Notes: generated from the sequence alone by a model not told the origin. Counted from the stretch's first letter, positions 20,995 to 34,425 are shown. The stretch is 62,000 nt of DNA from Cryptomeria japonica (GCF_030272615.1 NC_081409.1:18168260-18230259), one strand, 5' to 3'. Made by a program: numbers and translations.

Positions 20995-23900
20995 GTATTT
21001 AAGGCAATCTCTAATGCATTATTACGCAATTTGATCATCTAAGATCTGGGAAGTGAGATTATTTTCACATTGTGTCATTGTAAGAGCACACTGGATTGAC
21101 ATTGCATCATTTTTGTAGGCATATTTCATGACTATCGGCTATCTTTGATCATTGTTTAATACTATTGAATCAATTGGTAACGAGGGTTTGACCAAAAGAA
21201 AACAATCCTATCCTAACAAACTCCTAAAAAATGTTTGTCAAATCCCCCTTTTCATACACATGTTTAGATACGAAGACGAAGATGCTCTAGACATCTAAAT
21301 AGATTAAATTTACATTTATATATAAGATAATCAAAAATAATATTTTTTTAAAGATATTTATTTAACAATCCAATTTTAACAAACCAATGAATCAATTCAC
21401 AACATCATAATAAAATTTACCAAAATAATCAATCCTGACTATACATCCTAAATCATATTATTGCTCATTGTGGATTAATTAATTTACACACATACCAAAA
21501 AAGCCTTTGATAGTGACCTAAAATTTAAAATTTAATATTAGTATATTATTCCTTCTCTCAAATCAAATAATGTTAGTGGATGCCTAAGAGGACAATCACA
21601 TATCCCACTTATTACCCTTCACTTCAATTAAAAAATAATAAAAGATATTCAGTAATTACCGTTGTAATTACCGTTGTTTAGCCTTTGAAAAAGAATTTAA
21701 AAATATCATAATCGATGTGATAGTAAGTGGCCCATATTTCTATGGAAAAATAATTAAAACACGTTATCGAATGATTTCAAATAAAAATTAAAAAATACGC
21801 ATATATTTTAAAAATTAATTTTACGTTATATGTCTATTGCATGTATTTATTTGTGTCTTTTCATTCCCATGATTGAAATAGGAGGCACTTTCATAAATGA
21901 TAATCATGAATTTAACATTTCATATACATTATTTTTGTTAATATTATGTTTAATAAATTTTTTTTATTATGGTTTAACAAAGTTCTATAAGATTGCTTAA
22001 AATTTGAGTCAAGTAGTTGAGCACGTTTCAATTCTTGTGATAGAAGTTGTTGATTTAATACCTCATACTTGTTGATTTGATGTCCAACCTTTGTATAACA
22101 TTGCACCAATAATTGTATGATAAGTACCAATAATTGAATGAAATATTACCATTTGTTGTAAAAAGTAACCAATCATGTGATGCCACATCAACTGCACAAA
22201 TATTGGGGCCCTTTTGCACACCTATTGGTCTATTTTTTTGGGCTGTTTTGGACACCTTGGCAAAAAGCATGTTGATGTGGCATCAAATTTGATGATGTGG
22301 CCCTTAAACCTTAGTTATAAGCTGGGAACTTGCCAAGTAAGTTGCTGTAAAAAATTGGAGTGATTTGAAATTTCCACGTAGGAATTTGAGAAGCGCGAAG
22401 TTAGGGTGCACAACTACTGGGTCCTTTCCCCTATTGACCCAACGAAAATATGATTAAAAAATCAATTACGTTTATTAAATTGTAATATGTGTAATGTTTG
22501 CATTCACATCTTTAGTTATTTGATTAATAAGTTATTTATTTTTAAATTATTAGTAGTGAGCTTTATTAAGATGATTCTAGTTATGTAGAGTATAATATTA
22601 TTGAGAGGTTGTGAACTACAATGATCTATTTTCTCTTTTTTTTTACAATCTTTCTTGATTGTTTTCAACACCATTATTGATTGAATACTAGAAATAGAGA
22701 GAATCTTCTAAAATTTTGAGTAAAATTAAAATTCTTATTATAGTCATTTAATTTACAAATCTAAATCTATTGATTCAAATGTAAATTTACAAATAAAATG
22801 ACATATAGATCTTAGCTTATAAATATTTTTGTATAGGCATTAAGATTGGATATGTGGTTATAACTACAATATAAGTGTTATATAAAACATTCTACTAAAA
22901 TACTATATCATTGAAACTAAATAGTCTTGAGCCTACATACATAGATTCAACAATAATATAAAAGGTTGAACTACAAGAGCATCTAAATTCGAGGTTATAA
23001 CCTAGAGTATTCATCACAATCTCTTGTTAGGCTCAACTACCATATCTTCATCCAAAATAACCACTTGTAGTAGCCAACCCTTATAGCTATCCTATGTTAT
23101 TTGTTAGTTTAAACATCTTCCAACACACACTAATCAAATTATCCAATTAACTCCCTTTTTCTTCCCTTGTATAACACTTAATGCCTTCTAGGACCTTGAC
23201 CTTAATGTCCTTTACTTCTCGTCGATAAAACCCTTGTCTTTCATTTTGTTGACCTCAAGAAATTTTACATTTTCTTTGGCTCTTATTAAATATAAAAATA
23301 ACTACTCTTTTATGAATTGAGCAAAGATTATTTACTCTTAAATAAGTAATAAATCTTCCTAATGTATGTTCCATTATAGTATATCAACTTTAAAAAAGAG
23401 GAGATGACATTTTCCTATGAATCCCTTGTCTAATATCACACTCCATAGATCTAATAGGGGTTTGAAATATCCTCAAAGTAGTTATGAGATATTCATAGAT
23501 AGTTGGAAGATTGTGCTCAATATTTTTTGGGGGGGGAAGTAGGGTGTTGTAGGAGTACTACAAATGCCAAACAACCAAATGTGGAACGTTACTAATTAAG
23601 TCGTGTTTTCTTTTTTTTTGACATTTTCTTTCCCTAGTTTATAAAAAAATTATAATATTTGTTTAAGATCTATCAAAAGATGTTACGAGATAATTTAACC
23701 TAGTAGTCAACCACCTTTGACATTTTGGATTTGAACATTCCACTAATATATAACTATTGATTTCTTATTTGTCTACATCAAGACTTTCCTATATGAGGGC
23801 CCTAGGTCATTTCACGTATAGAAATTGGTTCTACTTAAATAAGAAGGAATCTACTCTATACTAGGACATTTATGATCATTATAAAGAAGTTCATAGCAAT

Positions 23901-26126
23901 TATTTTTCTAGCAAAATTCAACAAAAAATAATCAACGTTTGAATTAGTATTGATTTTTTTAATCTTGTGCTTAAACTTCATTATAAGAATTATTTTAATC
24001 AATTCCAAGTCTAAATCTTCCACTACAAAAAAATCAATCTTAATTACTTAGAAGCGAATAAACTATGAAAAGGAGTTCTCCTTTTTTTCACTTAGATATT
24101 TATTGAGTATATCAATCTAAAAAATTGATGGTTTTGAAAATTATAGTTGACGTAAAACAATATTCTTGTTTGCCTTCACTGTCACTTTTTGAGATTCTAA
24201 TAAATATCATGAAGATAATTAAACTATATATATATATATATATATATATATGAATGGCTTGAAATTTTTGCCGATTTTCTTTTGGATTTTATTAAGACCA
24301 TAGACTTCAGCATCATAAGAAATTATATTATTGTACCAATAATGTTAAAATGTGATTTTTCTTATGATCATAATACTCACTTATGTCACCTTCTAAAAGT
24401 AAAATAGGTTTACAAATTTATTATGCCCCCAAAAGTGACTCAATTCAAAGCACAATTTAAATAGTCTAATAATACTTATTGAAAATTAAACTTGCATGGC
24501 TTTATTTATTTATTTATTGAATGTATTGACTTTTTTACAATTGACATGACTACAAACGTGAAACTTCCTTAATCATTAAAGTTAAATTTTCTAGACAAAA
24601 CCGTGTGCCAAATTATGTGAAAAATTAACTTGGCTTAAACTTCACTTGAAGAGTGATGACTGAAAAGTGATTTGTGGGGCCACTTGATGTTTGCCATGGA
24701 CACTTTAATTTGATATTCACATGGAATATTAAATAAGAAGGCAGGTGGGACATAATATATGATCATGGTGAACCACACCTTCACATTCAATGTCCTTTTC
24801 CATTTTACTCTAAAAAAGTGTTTCAAATTCAAATTGAAAGAAGCAAATATTAATAAATAAATAAATAAAAATTAAAGAAAGCGATAATGTTTCTCTGTTA
24901 GCCTATGGAGAGTTGACAATGCTCATTATGGTATATGACATTTTACCTAAAAGTTGAAAAAATAGATAGTTTTTGTTTTCTGTTTGGACAAAAGGGAGAA
25001 GGAGATTAAACAAATGTATCATTTGTGATGAAAGGGTGTGATAAAGTAAATGGGAGGGTGCTTCATGTTTTTGTATTGAATAAAGTTTATTAGAGAAGAA
25101 TGAGAATGGTACAAAAGAAGACTATGAACAGGGATCATTAAAAACAAAATTATATCAATAAAAGTAATAATATAAGGACTCAACTATTACTATTGAAACG
25201 TTGCACAAAGTAGTTAGTATGTCATGACAAACAAGACAACAATGATCAAAATATCATGATAGACAAGAGTAATAGGAAAATATATGGTCGAAATAACATG
25301 TTGAATACAAGAAGAGCAAGACCAATCATCCCATGACACACAACCACTTTTGTGTTCACACTAGATATTGTGTATTCCAGACTTGTAGTTGACATATTTA
25401 CATTTTGATTTGTTGCAAATAGTAGGCAATCTTCGTATTCGTCTATGCTCCCTATAATTGAGAAAATAGAAATACAATTGAAAAACAATGATAGACTAAA
25501 TCCTTAAAATTAAAATTTCTTGGTCAAAATTAAAACTAGAAAACACTATCAAACATTTTATTTTCCATAAATGCAATGAGTTGACATGTCTAACTAAACC
25601 AACATCACATTATTGTGTAGACCCATTCCACATAAATCTTTTTACAATTCAATCAATGACAAAATATAGTAGGTCAATCTCTATAAATGGCATACAATTA
25701 TTTCTTAATAATAAAGGAGCTCCAAAATAAATGTTTTGTGTTTTATTTTGACTAACAAAATGGGCTTTTAGCTAGCTCAAGCATCGTACATTTCATTATT
25801 TATGTGATAGGTAGATTGTAATATAAAAATTCTCAATAGAATAATTATTTATTAGCTTTAGATTTTCAAGTTTATTACTAGATATACATTTTCATTTAAT
25901 ATTAAGGCAAGAAATTAAGGGCATATTGAAAAGGAGACAAATAATTTTTTTTAAAGGAGTGAAAAGAGAATGGAGAACAATTAAAGCCTATCTTTGAAGA
26001 AGTTCTACAAGCTAGGAGTACATAATTTCATAATTGATTCCAAAGGGACTAAAGACTAAACAAAACTAAGAAATTGTTTGCAATTGTTGTTCTAGCTAAA
26101 ATATTCTTTAGTGACTTACCAAAAAG
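20995..26126. other. AT-rich spacer, no gene seen
   Basis: No coding frame of interest. It contains a fold-back at 22178-22285 and a (ta)n microsatellite at about 24229-24252. Confidence 0.5.
22178..22285. repeat. Short fold-back element
   Basis: tgatgccacatcaac at 22178-22192 is the inverse complement of gttgatgtggcatca at 22271-22285, with a 78-bp loop. It could be a miniature inverted-repeat element; no target duplication was recognised. Confidence 0.55.
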
Positions 26127-26131
26127 ACCAA

Positions 26132-26595
26132 TGTTGGAGTGAATAGGTTAATCAAGTTGTCATTAATTATTTAAGTCTCTTATTACTTAATTACACTTAT
26201 CATTAATTATTTAAGTCTCTTATTACTTAATTACACTTAGGCTAAACTTAGGACTTCTTTTTTTAGATTGAGCTATTTTTAGGTCATGTTGTCTCATAGC
26301 ATAGGATGAGGACATTTTTCTTGATCTACCTTAATCCTCACCTAGGGTTTCATCTACTTGGTTTTATTTTTTCCTTTTATAAGAGTTAATTATTATACAT
26401 TGTAATCATCCAGCTGTATTTATTCAATCCAAGTTATTTAGATACATTCAATGGAGTAGATCAATCATGTTTTTTTTTATATCAATCTCTCTCAAGGTTG
26501 TATAGCACAATCATGGCTTTTCCTCTTCAAATGTCATATGTGTTTTGTCTACAAGTGATTTCCAGGAGATATGGGGTTCACCATCAACTCCAACA
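26132..26595 (+). mobile_element. Solo LTR, 464 bp, TSD accaa
   Basis: It starts TGTTGGAGTG and ends AACTCCAACA, with matching inverted termini. The perfect 5-bp duplication accaa flanks it at 26127-26131 and 26596-26600. A TATA-like ttttataagag is near 26373. No internal region is present, so it is the product of LTR-LTR recombination. A 40-bp unit (26161-26200) is tandemly duplicated at 26201-26240 with one mismatch. Confidence 0.92.
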
Positions 26596-26600
26596 ACCAA

Positions 26601-27899
26601 TTCAATACAATAAATTCCCAAATGAATTATTGTTCAAGTGAAAATATTCTTTAGTAATCTACTAAATGCACTGAAAATTTTGAAATGTCACTAAAATATT
26701 GGACCCCTTTATTAAATAAACAATAAGATTGCATGGGAAAGAATATGCAAATGGAGGAGGAAGAAAAACAAACTTGGCATATTATAATGAGAACTCTTTC
26801 CAATTTAAGATATGACAAACATGCTTCTAGGATTTCCAAATGAATTTAAAGGGAAAGGATGATATAATTTAAAAGAAAGGAGAAAGAAGATTCTTGTCCA
26901 ACCAATTCACATATTATCATTTTACTAAATAACCAATTTCTTATTAATTTTATGATACATTAAAATCTTCTAGTATTGTCACCTTTAAAAGCTCTAGTGC
27001 TCCATTTAGCAACTAGACATAACCCTTGCATTTTGGAATCTATAATTCTCAATATGCGTTTAGATATCAATTGGATGTAATGAGACTAAGAGGTAGTTCT
27101 AAAACTAGCACTGCCATCTCATTTGATATAAAAAAACTATCAAAATAATTTATTCAAACCTTTGTATATTCTATTAAAGGGTCATTCAACAAGAAGAAGA
27201 ATAAACATGTGTGGCAAGAGTGATTCTATTAGTATCCTAGATTTTACTTGCCAATGGAATTTTTTTTGCTTCGATTAAGTTATTTATTAAGTATGTTGAG
27301 GAACCAATTTCACATCTCGATAAGAGAAACTCCCAAACAAAATGGAATTCCAAGATACTTGGGTTATCCTAAACTTAATGGAATGTCAAGATATTTGGTT
27401 ATCTATCTATGTATGATTTGATTCCATATTTTAGGAATAGGTTCGTTTTGAGACATCAAGAATTCGATCAGATTGTGATAAGCTATTTGTGATCCAAATG
27501 CATAATAATATATTTTTAAAATATTAATAGTTTTAATCAGCTTTATTTTCTAAATTCTGTAGAAATAATGTGTCATCATCCAAAAAATGTAAACTAATAA
27601 CATCACTTTTAGGGATGGATATACCTTATATGAGCTTCAATTGCTTATTTTTGTAAAATATATTTAAAATAATCATATATGAACACATATAAAATGGATA
27701 TAAAAGATATTTGTGTTTAATCAAAAATCTAATTATAAATGAAATCAATAGCTTTATCTAAAACGTTGAATTTCTCAAGTACAATAGAGATGAAATCGAG
27801 GAAGAAGTTCTTTTAGTAGTTGATTAATTTTGAACTATTTTCTAATAAATGGGTTAAAGATGTCTTTTATATACATTTTCTTTCAAACAAAAAATAGTA
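26601..27899. other. AT-rich spacer, no gene seen
   Basis: No convincing coding frame, repeat or RNA gene. It may include decayed gypsy sequence upstream of the integrase fragment. Confidence 0.4.
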
Positions 27900-28200
27900 T
27901 CTAATAGAGATCCTAGATTTATATTTTAATGTAAATCCTTATTTGGTGAATTAGACACTAGTTTAAGTTTTAATATTGTTTATCACCCTAAATATAATGG
28001 TCAAATTGAAAGGATTATTAAGATAATCAAGGATATGTTAAGAATATATTACTAAGAAACTTGAAACATAGAACAAATATTTGAAATTAGTTGAGTTTTC
28101 CTATTTAACCAATGGTATCCTTCTATGATCAAGATGACATTATTTTAAGCGATTTATGGTTTTATTTGTAGTATGAATATATCATACTTAGATTTAATTT
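27900..28200 (+). pseudogene. Ty3/gypsy integrase core fragment
   Basis: The frame from 27900 reads SNRDPRF, then after one stop a stretch ending in FNIVYHPKYNGQIERI and KDMLRIYY. This matches the second half of the gypsy integrase catalytic core, usually SDRDPRF ... YHPQTDGQTER. The second catalytic Asp is Asn here and the catalytic Glu is kept in QIER. After a frameshift near 28085 a further piece (LVEFSYLTNG) resembles the next conserved block. Integrase inserts the retrotransposon cDNA; this copy is dead. Confidence 0.75.
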
Positions 28201-28225
28201 AAAGGTCTCTAGTTTCATAAAATTG

Positions 28226-28770
28226 TGCCTCCTGCAATTTTAACCATATTTTAGGTCCTCACCTCGGTGACAACATCTTCTTCCCCAACCAAGACCTATT
28301 TCTGCATTTTCACCCCTTGCCCCCTTCATGTTTGAGCCTTGAGATAGCCTCGGGACCTTGTCCAGGCCCCAAGATAGGGCAGGACAGGGGCATGGTGCCC
28401 CTATCCCACCCTCTTAGGGTGGCCCCAAGATAGGTTCCCCCAACCCCATCTGCACTTCGGGATCCTAAATCTCCCCGATGTCAGCCTTTTATGAGATGAA
28501 TTAATCTTCAAGAGGCATGTATAAAAGGGAGTTGGTTTTCTCATTTTCATAAAGGAGGAATGGGAGGCGAGATTCAAGCATGAATTAGATAAGCAAGCAT
28601 AGGTGAAGATATACATCATCAAGCATTCAAGTCTTCTTCATTCATCCATTGGAGCAACATTACAACATTCATTTGCAAGCATGTGTATGTGTTAGGATTT
28701 TGTCATGTTACATGCCATTTCATGCAACACTTGTGATTGCATTCAAGAAGCAAAGCAGTCATCATCGACA
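28226..28770 (+). repeat. LTR-like block with TATA box
   Basis: A GC-rich block (many gccccaagatagg-type phrases) leads to a clear TATA-like gtataaaaggg at about 28515-28525, then an AT-richer leader. Possible borders are TGCCTCC at 28226 and TCGACA at 28770, flanked on both sides by aattg (28221-28225 and 28771-28775). A 5-bp match of this composition can arise by chance, so the borders are provisional. It sits next to the integrase fragment. Confidence 0.4.
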
Positions 28771-29756
28771 AATTGCAGATCTATAAGGTATACATTTCCA
28801 TTGTTTACATTCAAGCATTTACAATTACTTTCTTTCAAGGTTGATTCCCCAACTGGGGTTTGACTGAGGCAAACCCTATCCACAACCCTTCTTCCCCTCT
28901 TTTCATATGTGTAGGTTGCAGGTGTGCAGCTGTAATTGCAAGTTTGGGCTTCATTTGCAAAGACGGAAGAACCCTTTTCATTTTGCAAATTTTATGGAGG
29001 GTCATGCACATTCCTGCCACAAACCTGACGACTTTTATCCAAATTTGCATGGCAATTTTGTACCAGTCTAATTAGCTCAGATCCGAAGTTATAGTGCGAT
29101 CCCAAACTGGTAGCTCTTCATTTCACTCATTTTATCTCTCTTTTCCACATAGTCAACAAGTCAACTTTCTCATTTACAAAAGAGGATAAATCACACTTCA
29201 ACCCTTGCCATCTACTTGGAATTCACATCCTTGTTTCCCTTGGATTTGGATCTAGTGGATTCAATCCCCTCTTTTGAACGTAAAGTTCCTCCAAGTGAAA
29301 ATCATCCTAGTGGCTTCCTTTCTCTCTTCTAGGTGGGGAGTCATGAGGATCCAATTTTCCACTTTACAAGGTCATGGAGATTTAGTTTGTAAAACAAAGA
29401 GAAAAAAAGTTACAAGTTACATAAAAACACTAAAAATCTGAAAAAGAGTTCGATTTGACACATTTACCCTAGAAATCTTAACTATTTTTGAAACCAAACC
29501 TTCTTGAAGATTGATTGAATGCTCTACAATTATAATTTTTCATATAAATTTCCCACACTTTAAGATTTGAACTATGACTTTGGACATAGAAATTCAATGA
29601 GTCAAGGAATGCAAGAGAGTTCTTCACCTACATAATGGCTTAAATTTAAAAAATGTACATATTTTTTTTTATGACAACAACAATCTAGAAGAGGTTATGC
29701 ACATCATGTAAGTAGAATTAACTAACAACAATAAATGATATTGTCATCTCTCTAAT

Positions 29757-31398
29757 ATTGTATCTAGAAGGGCATGTTAATGGGCATAATTGGGCAAATC
29801 TAATTTCATGTCATCCCGTGAAGGTGGAGTGGGTCAAGCCAAAGACTAGATGGTTTAAGATTAATTTTGATTTTGCCTCCAAAGGCAATCCAGGCTCTTC
29901 ACGGTTTGGATTTGTAGCACAAAACTGGGAAGGAAACATCATTGCAATTAGAGCAACCAAGCTAGCGGAAGGAATAAATAATGATGTTGAAGCTGAAGTT
30001 GTGATAGAATCTATAAAAATGACCAAAGTGTTGGGTTTGCAAAAGATTTGCCATGAGGGTGATTCTCAAATAATTATAAATGGTATTAATAAAGGAGAAA
30101 TTCATGCGTGGAAACTCAATAAATTCATATCCATCGCCAAATCCATATTGGAAACATTGAAGATTATGAATTAAGTCGCGTGGTCTGTTCAAGTTATGAG
30201 TTGGCAAATAGGGTTTCAAATTGGGCATTACCATTAAACAATGAAGGAAGGAGGACAATTGATGTCTTCAATGATCTTATTCTGGATTGAGCGAGCTACC
30301 ATATGTCGCCATTTTCAGAGTGCATTTATGAAGTGGCAAGGTGGCATTCAGATGTGACGTGGGTAGAAGTGTGAAGGATTTAATTCTTGAAAGCTGCAAA
30401 GTGGTGTTCAATTGAAACTACAAGTGGTGGAGAACAATTAATGCAAAGGGTGGTGAATTTCTTAAAATATGGAAGCAATTTTCTCTCTCATCACCCTGAG
30501 ACAACAACTTGCTTTTATGAGGCAAATTTTAGAGAAGACGTTGAGGGGACTGTTTAAATTTGGTGAGGATAATTTTCTGCAGATATTGGAGGTTCTTTTT
30601 GGCGAGGAGTTCTTGAATATGGAGCACAAGTACAAAACCAACATCAACATTGTATCAATGTTGGTGGTGTGGGGACTCAAGGTAGGGAAGAAGGAGGAAG
30701 TGGAGTGGGTGGTGAAGAGTTGTGTAGAGGAGGAGTAGCTCTATGGGTTACAGTTAGTGCTTGGACAGGCTATGGTTGGCATTAGCTTTCTCTCCGTGGA
30801 GGTGGATCAAGGGTTAAAGGAGGAGACACCACAACAACCGATGCCCTTCATTTGATGACCAAATGGGATGAACTAGGATGAGCGAAGGGTGGAAGACTAT
30901 ATTGGGTGGGAATTCTTGAAATTATTCATTCATGAAAAGGATCATGAGTGCAAGAAGGGAAAGAAGAGTGCAGAGGCAAAGAAGAAGATAGAGCCTAGGT
31001 TCTAGCTCAAGGATTACTAAAACAACAGACAGTTGAAAGTCATAAGGAAAAAATAGTTTTTTGTCAATTTATTTGGAATGTTAGATTTTTGTTGATAGTT
31101 CTGTTATAAAAAACTTCTAATGCAGTTTTGGATGGCCCTAAATAATCGGAGTAAGGGGTTTTTGTATAACTGTAGATGCTTGATGGATATACATGGCTTC
31201 AGATAAATATGGTACTCTAATATGGTGGTGGATGGGTAGTAGCTTTAGTTATGTCTATTATTTAGGGATGAACTGTGCTTTTACTATATGTAAATTTTGG
31301 ATGACGATTGCATGCTCAACATGGAAGATGTAATTTTTTGAAATAATATTAATATAAAACTCATTATTACTGACAAAAAAAAAGATTGTATCTAGAAG
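29757..31398 (+). mobile_element. 5'-truncated LINE insertion, 14-bp TSD
   Basis: attgtatctagaag occurs at 29757-29770 and 31385-31398. The insert (29771-31384, 1.61 kb) ends in an A-run at about 31375-31383. It starts inside the RNase H region of ORF2, so it lost its 5' part on insertion. A 3' region of about 1.08 kb follows the ORF2 end. This is a plant L1-type element carrying the extra C-terminal RNase H. Confidence 0.9.
29771..30294 (+). pseudogene. LINE ORF2 C-terminus, RNase H domain
   Basis: This is the plant RNase H-like domain found at the C-terminus of many plant L1 ORF2 proteins, which removes RNA from RNA-DNA hybrids. Visible landmarks are KINFDFASKGNPG (first catalytic Asp; the usual form is FDGASKGNPG), NDVEAE (Glu) and HEGDSQ (second Asp). 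The frame open to 30174 is followed, after a small frameshift near 30160, by ELANRVSNWA and a stop at about 30288, which matches the usual REANRVADWLA tail. Everything upstream (endonuclease, reverse transcriptase) is absent. Confidence 0.85.
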
Positions 31399-32879
31399 AT
31401 ATTAATCTCACAACAAAATGCACAACTCCATACTCTACCCACCCTAATGTTATAGTAAAACAGGGTGTATTTTTAGGATAACCCAATCCTAATCCAAATA
31501 TTAGCAAGGATTCTAGATATTGGAACCTTGAACCAAAGGTTGATGTGAATAATATTAATGATTTTGCTTCACTTAGTTGGATGCATCAAATGAATATGTT
31601 TAATGAAAATCAAATCCCAATTGGGTAGAAGGTTCTAGTGGCTTTTTAAAAAATGAAAAATGGGTAATTTGTATGGTATCTAGAACTATGTGCTCAAAGG
31701 AAGAAAAAAATTTAATGTCACTTGGTTAGTTTTCACTGATGAGATACAAATATATTATAACAATAATATGAAAAAGGTTTACTTATCCAATTGATAAAGC
31801 TACAAAAACTAAGTTTTTTAATTATTATATTTAGTAATTCCAAAAACTATCCTCGTGAGGAGGAAATTATGGACGATAAATTTAATGACCTAGTTCTTGG
31901 AAGGACTAAGGACCACATTCACCATGAAGTATGCATGTTTAATCTGTTTAATGTATGTTATTTTATTATTATGGTGCACAAGGTAGAGATAATATTCTTG
32001 TCCAATAAGAGGGAGGATGTCACTAGAAATAAATATTAAAGCACCTATGTGCATGATTATTCCCTCCACCTACTAGATCAAAACCTCAAAAAAAAATGAA
32101 AAAAACAAGAGAAATTTTTTATATTTTAATTAAGAGAAAATATAGTTAAGAATATCAATTTGTTGAAAATAAGTTGGTTATACATTAAGGTACCAATGAA
32201 AAAGGAAATAATGAAGAAGATGATTTAATATTTGTTGAAGAGCTAGAAGATCCCAAAATATCTTTATCCATGCACTTTCATGAAGTAGCACCCACAAATT
32301 TTTATGGTGGTGGGTTCTTTAAAAATAGATTGTGGTAATATAGTTGAATTCGAAAGCAATCACAAATTAATCCATAATAAAGTGGTGACATAAGTGAATT
32401 GATTTATTTATCAAGCTCTAGAGTTTAATTCTTGATTATAAATGGGGTTACAATCAACTAATCAAAGAGATTACATGGTATTAAACTCCCCATGGGATAT
32501 TACCATTTAGATTGCCCTATGGTATTTCTACTAGAAAAATATCTCTTATTTTGGCAGTTTGATGTCTTACTACATTGGGATCAATTAGGATGCATTTCCA
32601 ATAATTTTTCACTTATTTTTCCCTTTTAAAGGGTATTTGATTTAAATTGAGAAGGTTGCATGTGAACTATCCTTAGATGATAAACTCTCATAACATGTAA
32701 AATATGATTTAAAAGGGTGTAGATGGGGTTGAAATATAATTATTTTCTTAGAAAAGATAATAGTAAAAAATTCTCACACAACCATACATGAAATAAATCA
32801 TAGATGGGAACTCAACAAATTGTGGTGTTATTCCAAAGGGATTGACACCAAAAAGAGATCATGCAATCTATCCCAATTA
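31399..32879. other. Spacer with a weak coding remnant
   Basis: Between about 31440 and 31720 a + frame has protein-like composition (phrases such as DSRYWNLEPKV), with several stops at likely Trp positions. I cannot identify it. The rest is AT-rich with nothing supported. Confidence 0.3.
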
Positions 32880-33055
32880 GAGTTAATAGAGTATGATGAG
32901 GAGAGTAGAATCATCTTGGAACCTAAGGGAATCATTCAAGCATGCACTAAGAGCTTTCAAATAAAGATGATTGTATAGTATGTAATCAAATAGAATAATT
33001 TTACTATCAAATATGCAACATGAGAAGATGAATATTTTATAAAAGTACCATAGTT
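32880..33055 (+). pseudogene. Chromodomain remnant of a Ty3/gypsy chromovirus
   Basis: The frame reads ILEPKGIIQACTKSF, then YVIK-stop-NN and YAT-stop-EDEYF. This fits the integrase-terminal chromodomain of plant chromoviruses (EYLIKWKN ... ATWEDE.F), which tethers integrase to modified histones. Both conserved Trp codons have become stops (TGG to TAG and TGG to TGA), and a third stop precedes YVIK. No LTR border could be fixed after it. Confidence 0.6.
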
Positions 33056-34425
33056 GATTTGTGTTAAGGATACACCTTCTTTGAAAAGGGGAGAAAAATA
33101 TACCATTAACCTATTGATTATAATGGGACGGTGTGTCTATCTTGTGATAGGGTTGATCCTTAATTAATTAATTAATGAGTCCATAAGTATAGTTTGTGGA
33201 GCTAGGTCAACCTCATTTGTATTGGGATATGAATAGTGCATAATGATGGCTATACGTAGGAGGCAGTCAGTAGTAATCAATCATCATATTGTGAATTTTG
33301 TTCTTATTGAATAATTTTGGAGGATTGAAGCCTCAAATTGGCTAATTATAATCAATTATTTGCACCCTATTTACTAGTATATTATTCTCGTGTGTAAGTA
33401 ATTTCATTAAAAAATAACAAGGATACTATGAAACATGGCTAATGTGAAGAAGGTGAAAATAGTATGAGGAGTCACTTAACAAATTAGATAATTTCTCTAT
33501 TCCTAGCTAGTAGATTGAGGTTCTTGTTGTGACATAAATTATTAAAGTGGCATCATTCTCATTTGAAAGTATCTTTGATGTAAGGACTAGGTTTGTGAGA
33601 ACTTGCATAGGGCTCAAAATGGTATGCAAAATAAAATCAGATAATATGTCATAGGTAAGTTACATATATAAGATATAAGATATCAAAGTACGATATAAAG
33701 TTTGATCTTTTCACATGTCTTTGTCATAGGTAGTAGAAGAAAAGTTTGCCTATCACTAGAGGAGTTTGAATTTGGCTCTTTGCTCATCCTTCATGTACTA
33801 CACTATCATAAGACCATTTTTGTTGAGGAATCAAATGACTCAAATGAGTTGCTCATTATGTGATATAAACACCTCATGTGAAATGGGTTGAACACAAAGG
33901 ATATAGTGGCACATAGAAACAAAAAATGAAAGAGTGTGTTATAGTGTACACAAACCAATAATCTTACATGTGGGAGATAGTAAGTACATTCCCTACTACA
34001 CTTTTAGGTTTTATTTGGCATTACACATATGTATTCTTCCAAGATATTAAGACTATATTTTGATCACCATGAGTTGCCACTATTTTTATAACTGGGAACA
34101 TTGCAATAAATTACTACTATTACCTTAGCAGGATTCACAATCCCATAATATGCATCATAAGGATTCAATTTACTTGAGCAATTTGACACCTAAGTAGTCG
34201 TCCAAGATATTAAGACCATTCCTATTACATGAGTTGCATGTAATGTTTCAAATAAAGTGAATTTTTAAAATATCATACTTTAGCTCATTTTTAATATTTT
34301 TGGTCCGATAAGATGATGTAGTTAGGAAATATTCTATTTAATATTTATTGTGCCATTTTAATTTATAATTTTATGAGATTTTAGACCGTTAAATATTAAA
34401 TAATATTCAAATTTTACCAAGGGTG
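33056..34425. other. AT-rich spacer, no gene seen
   Basis: It may contain the decayed 3' end of the chromovirus above (gaaaaggggagaaa near 33088 could be its purine tract). No LTR pair or coding frame is supported. Confidence 0.35.

Noticed and set aside
28743-29075. Three overlapping ORFs around 28.7-29.1 kb
   Set aside because: They overlap on both strands, lack recognisable motifs and lie in LTR/leader-like DNA.
30469-30738. 89-codon ORF in the LINE 3' region as a gene
   Set aside because: No motif recognised, and it lies in the untranslated tail of a truncated LINE. Mentioned only as something to test.
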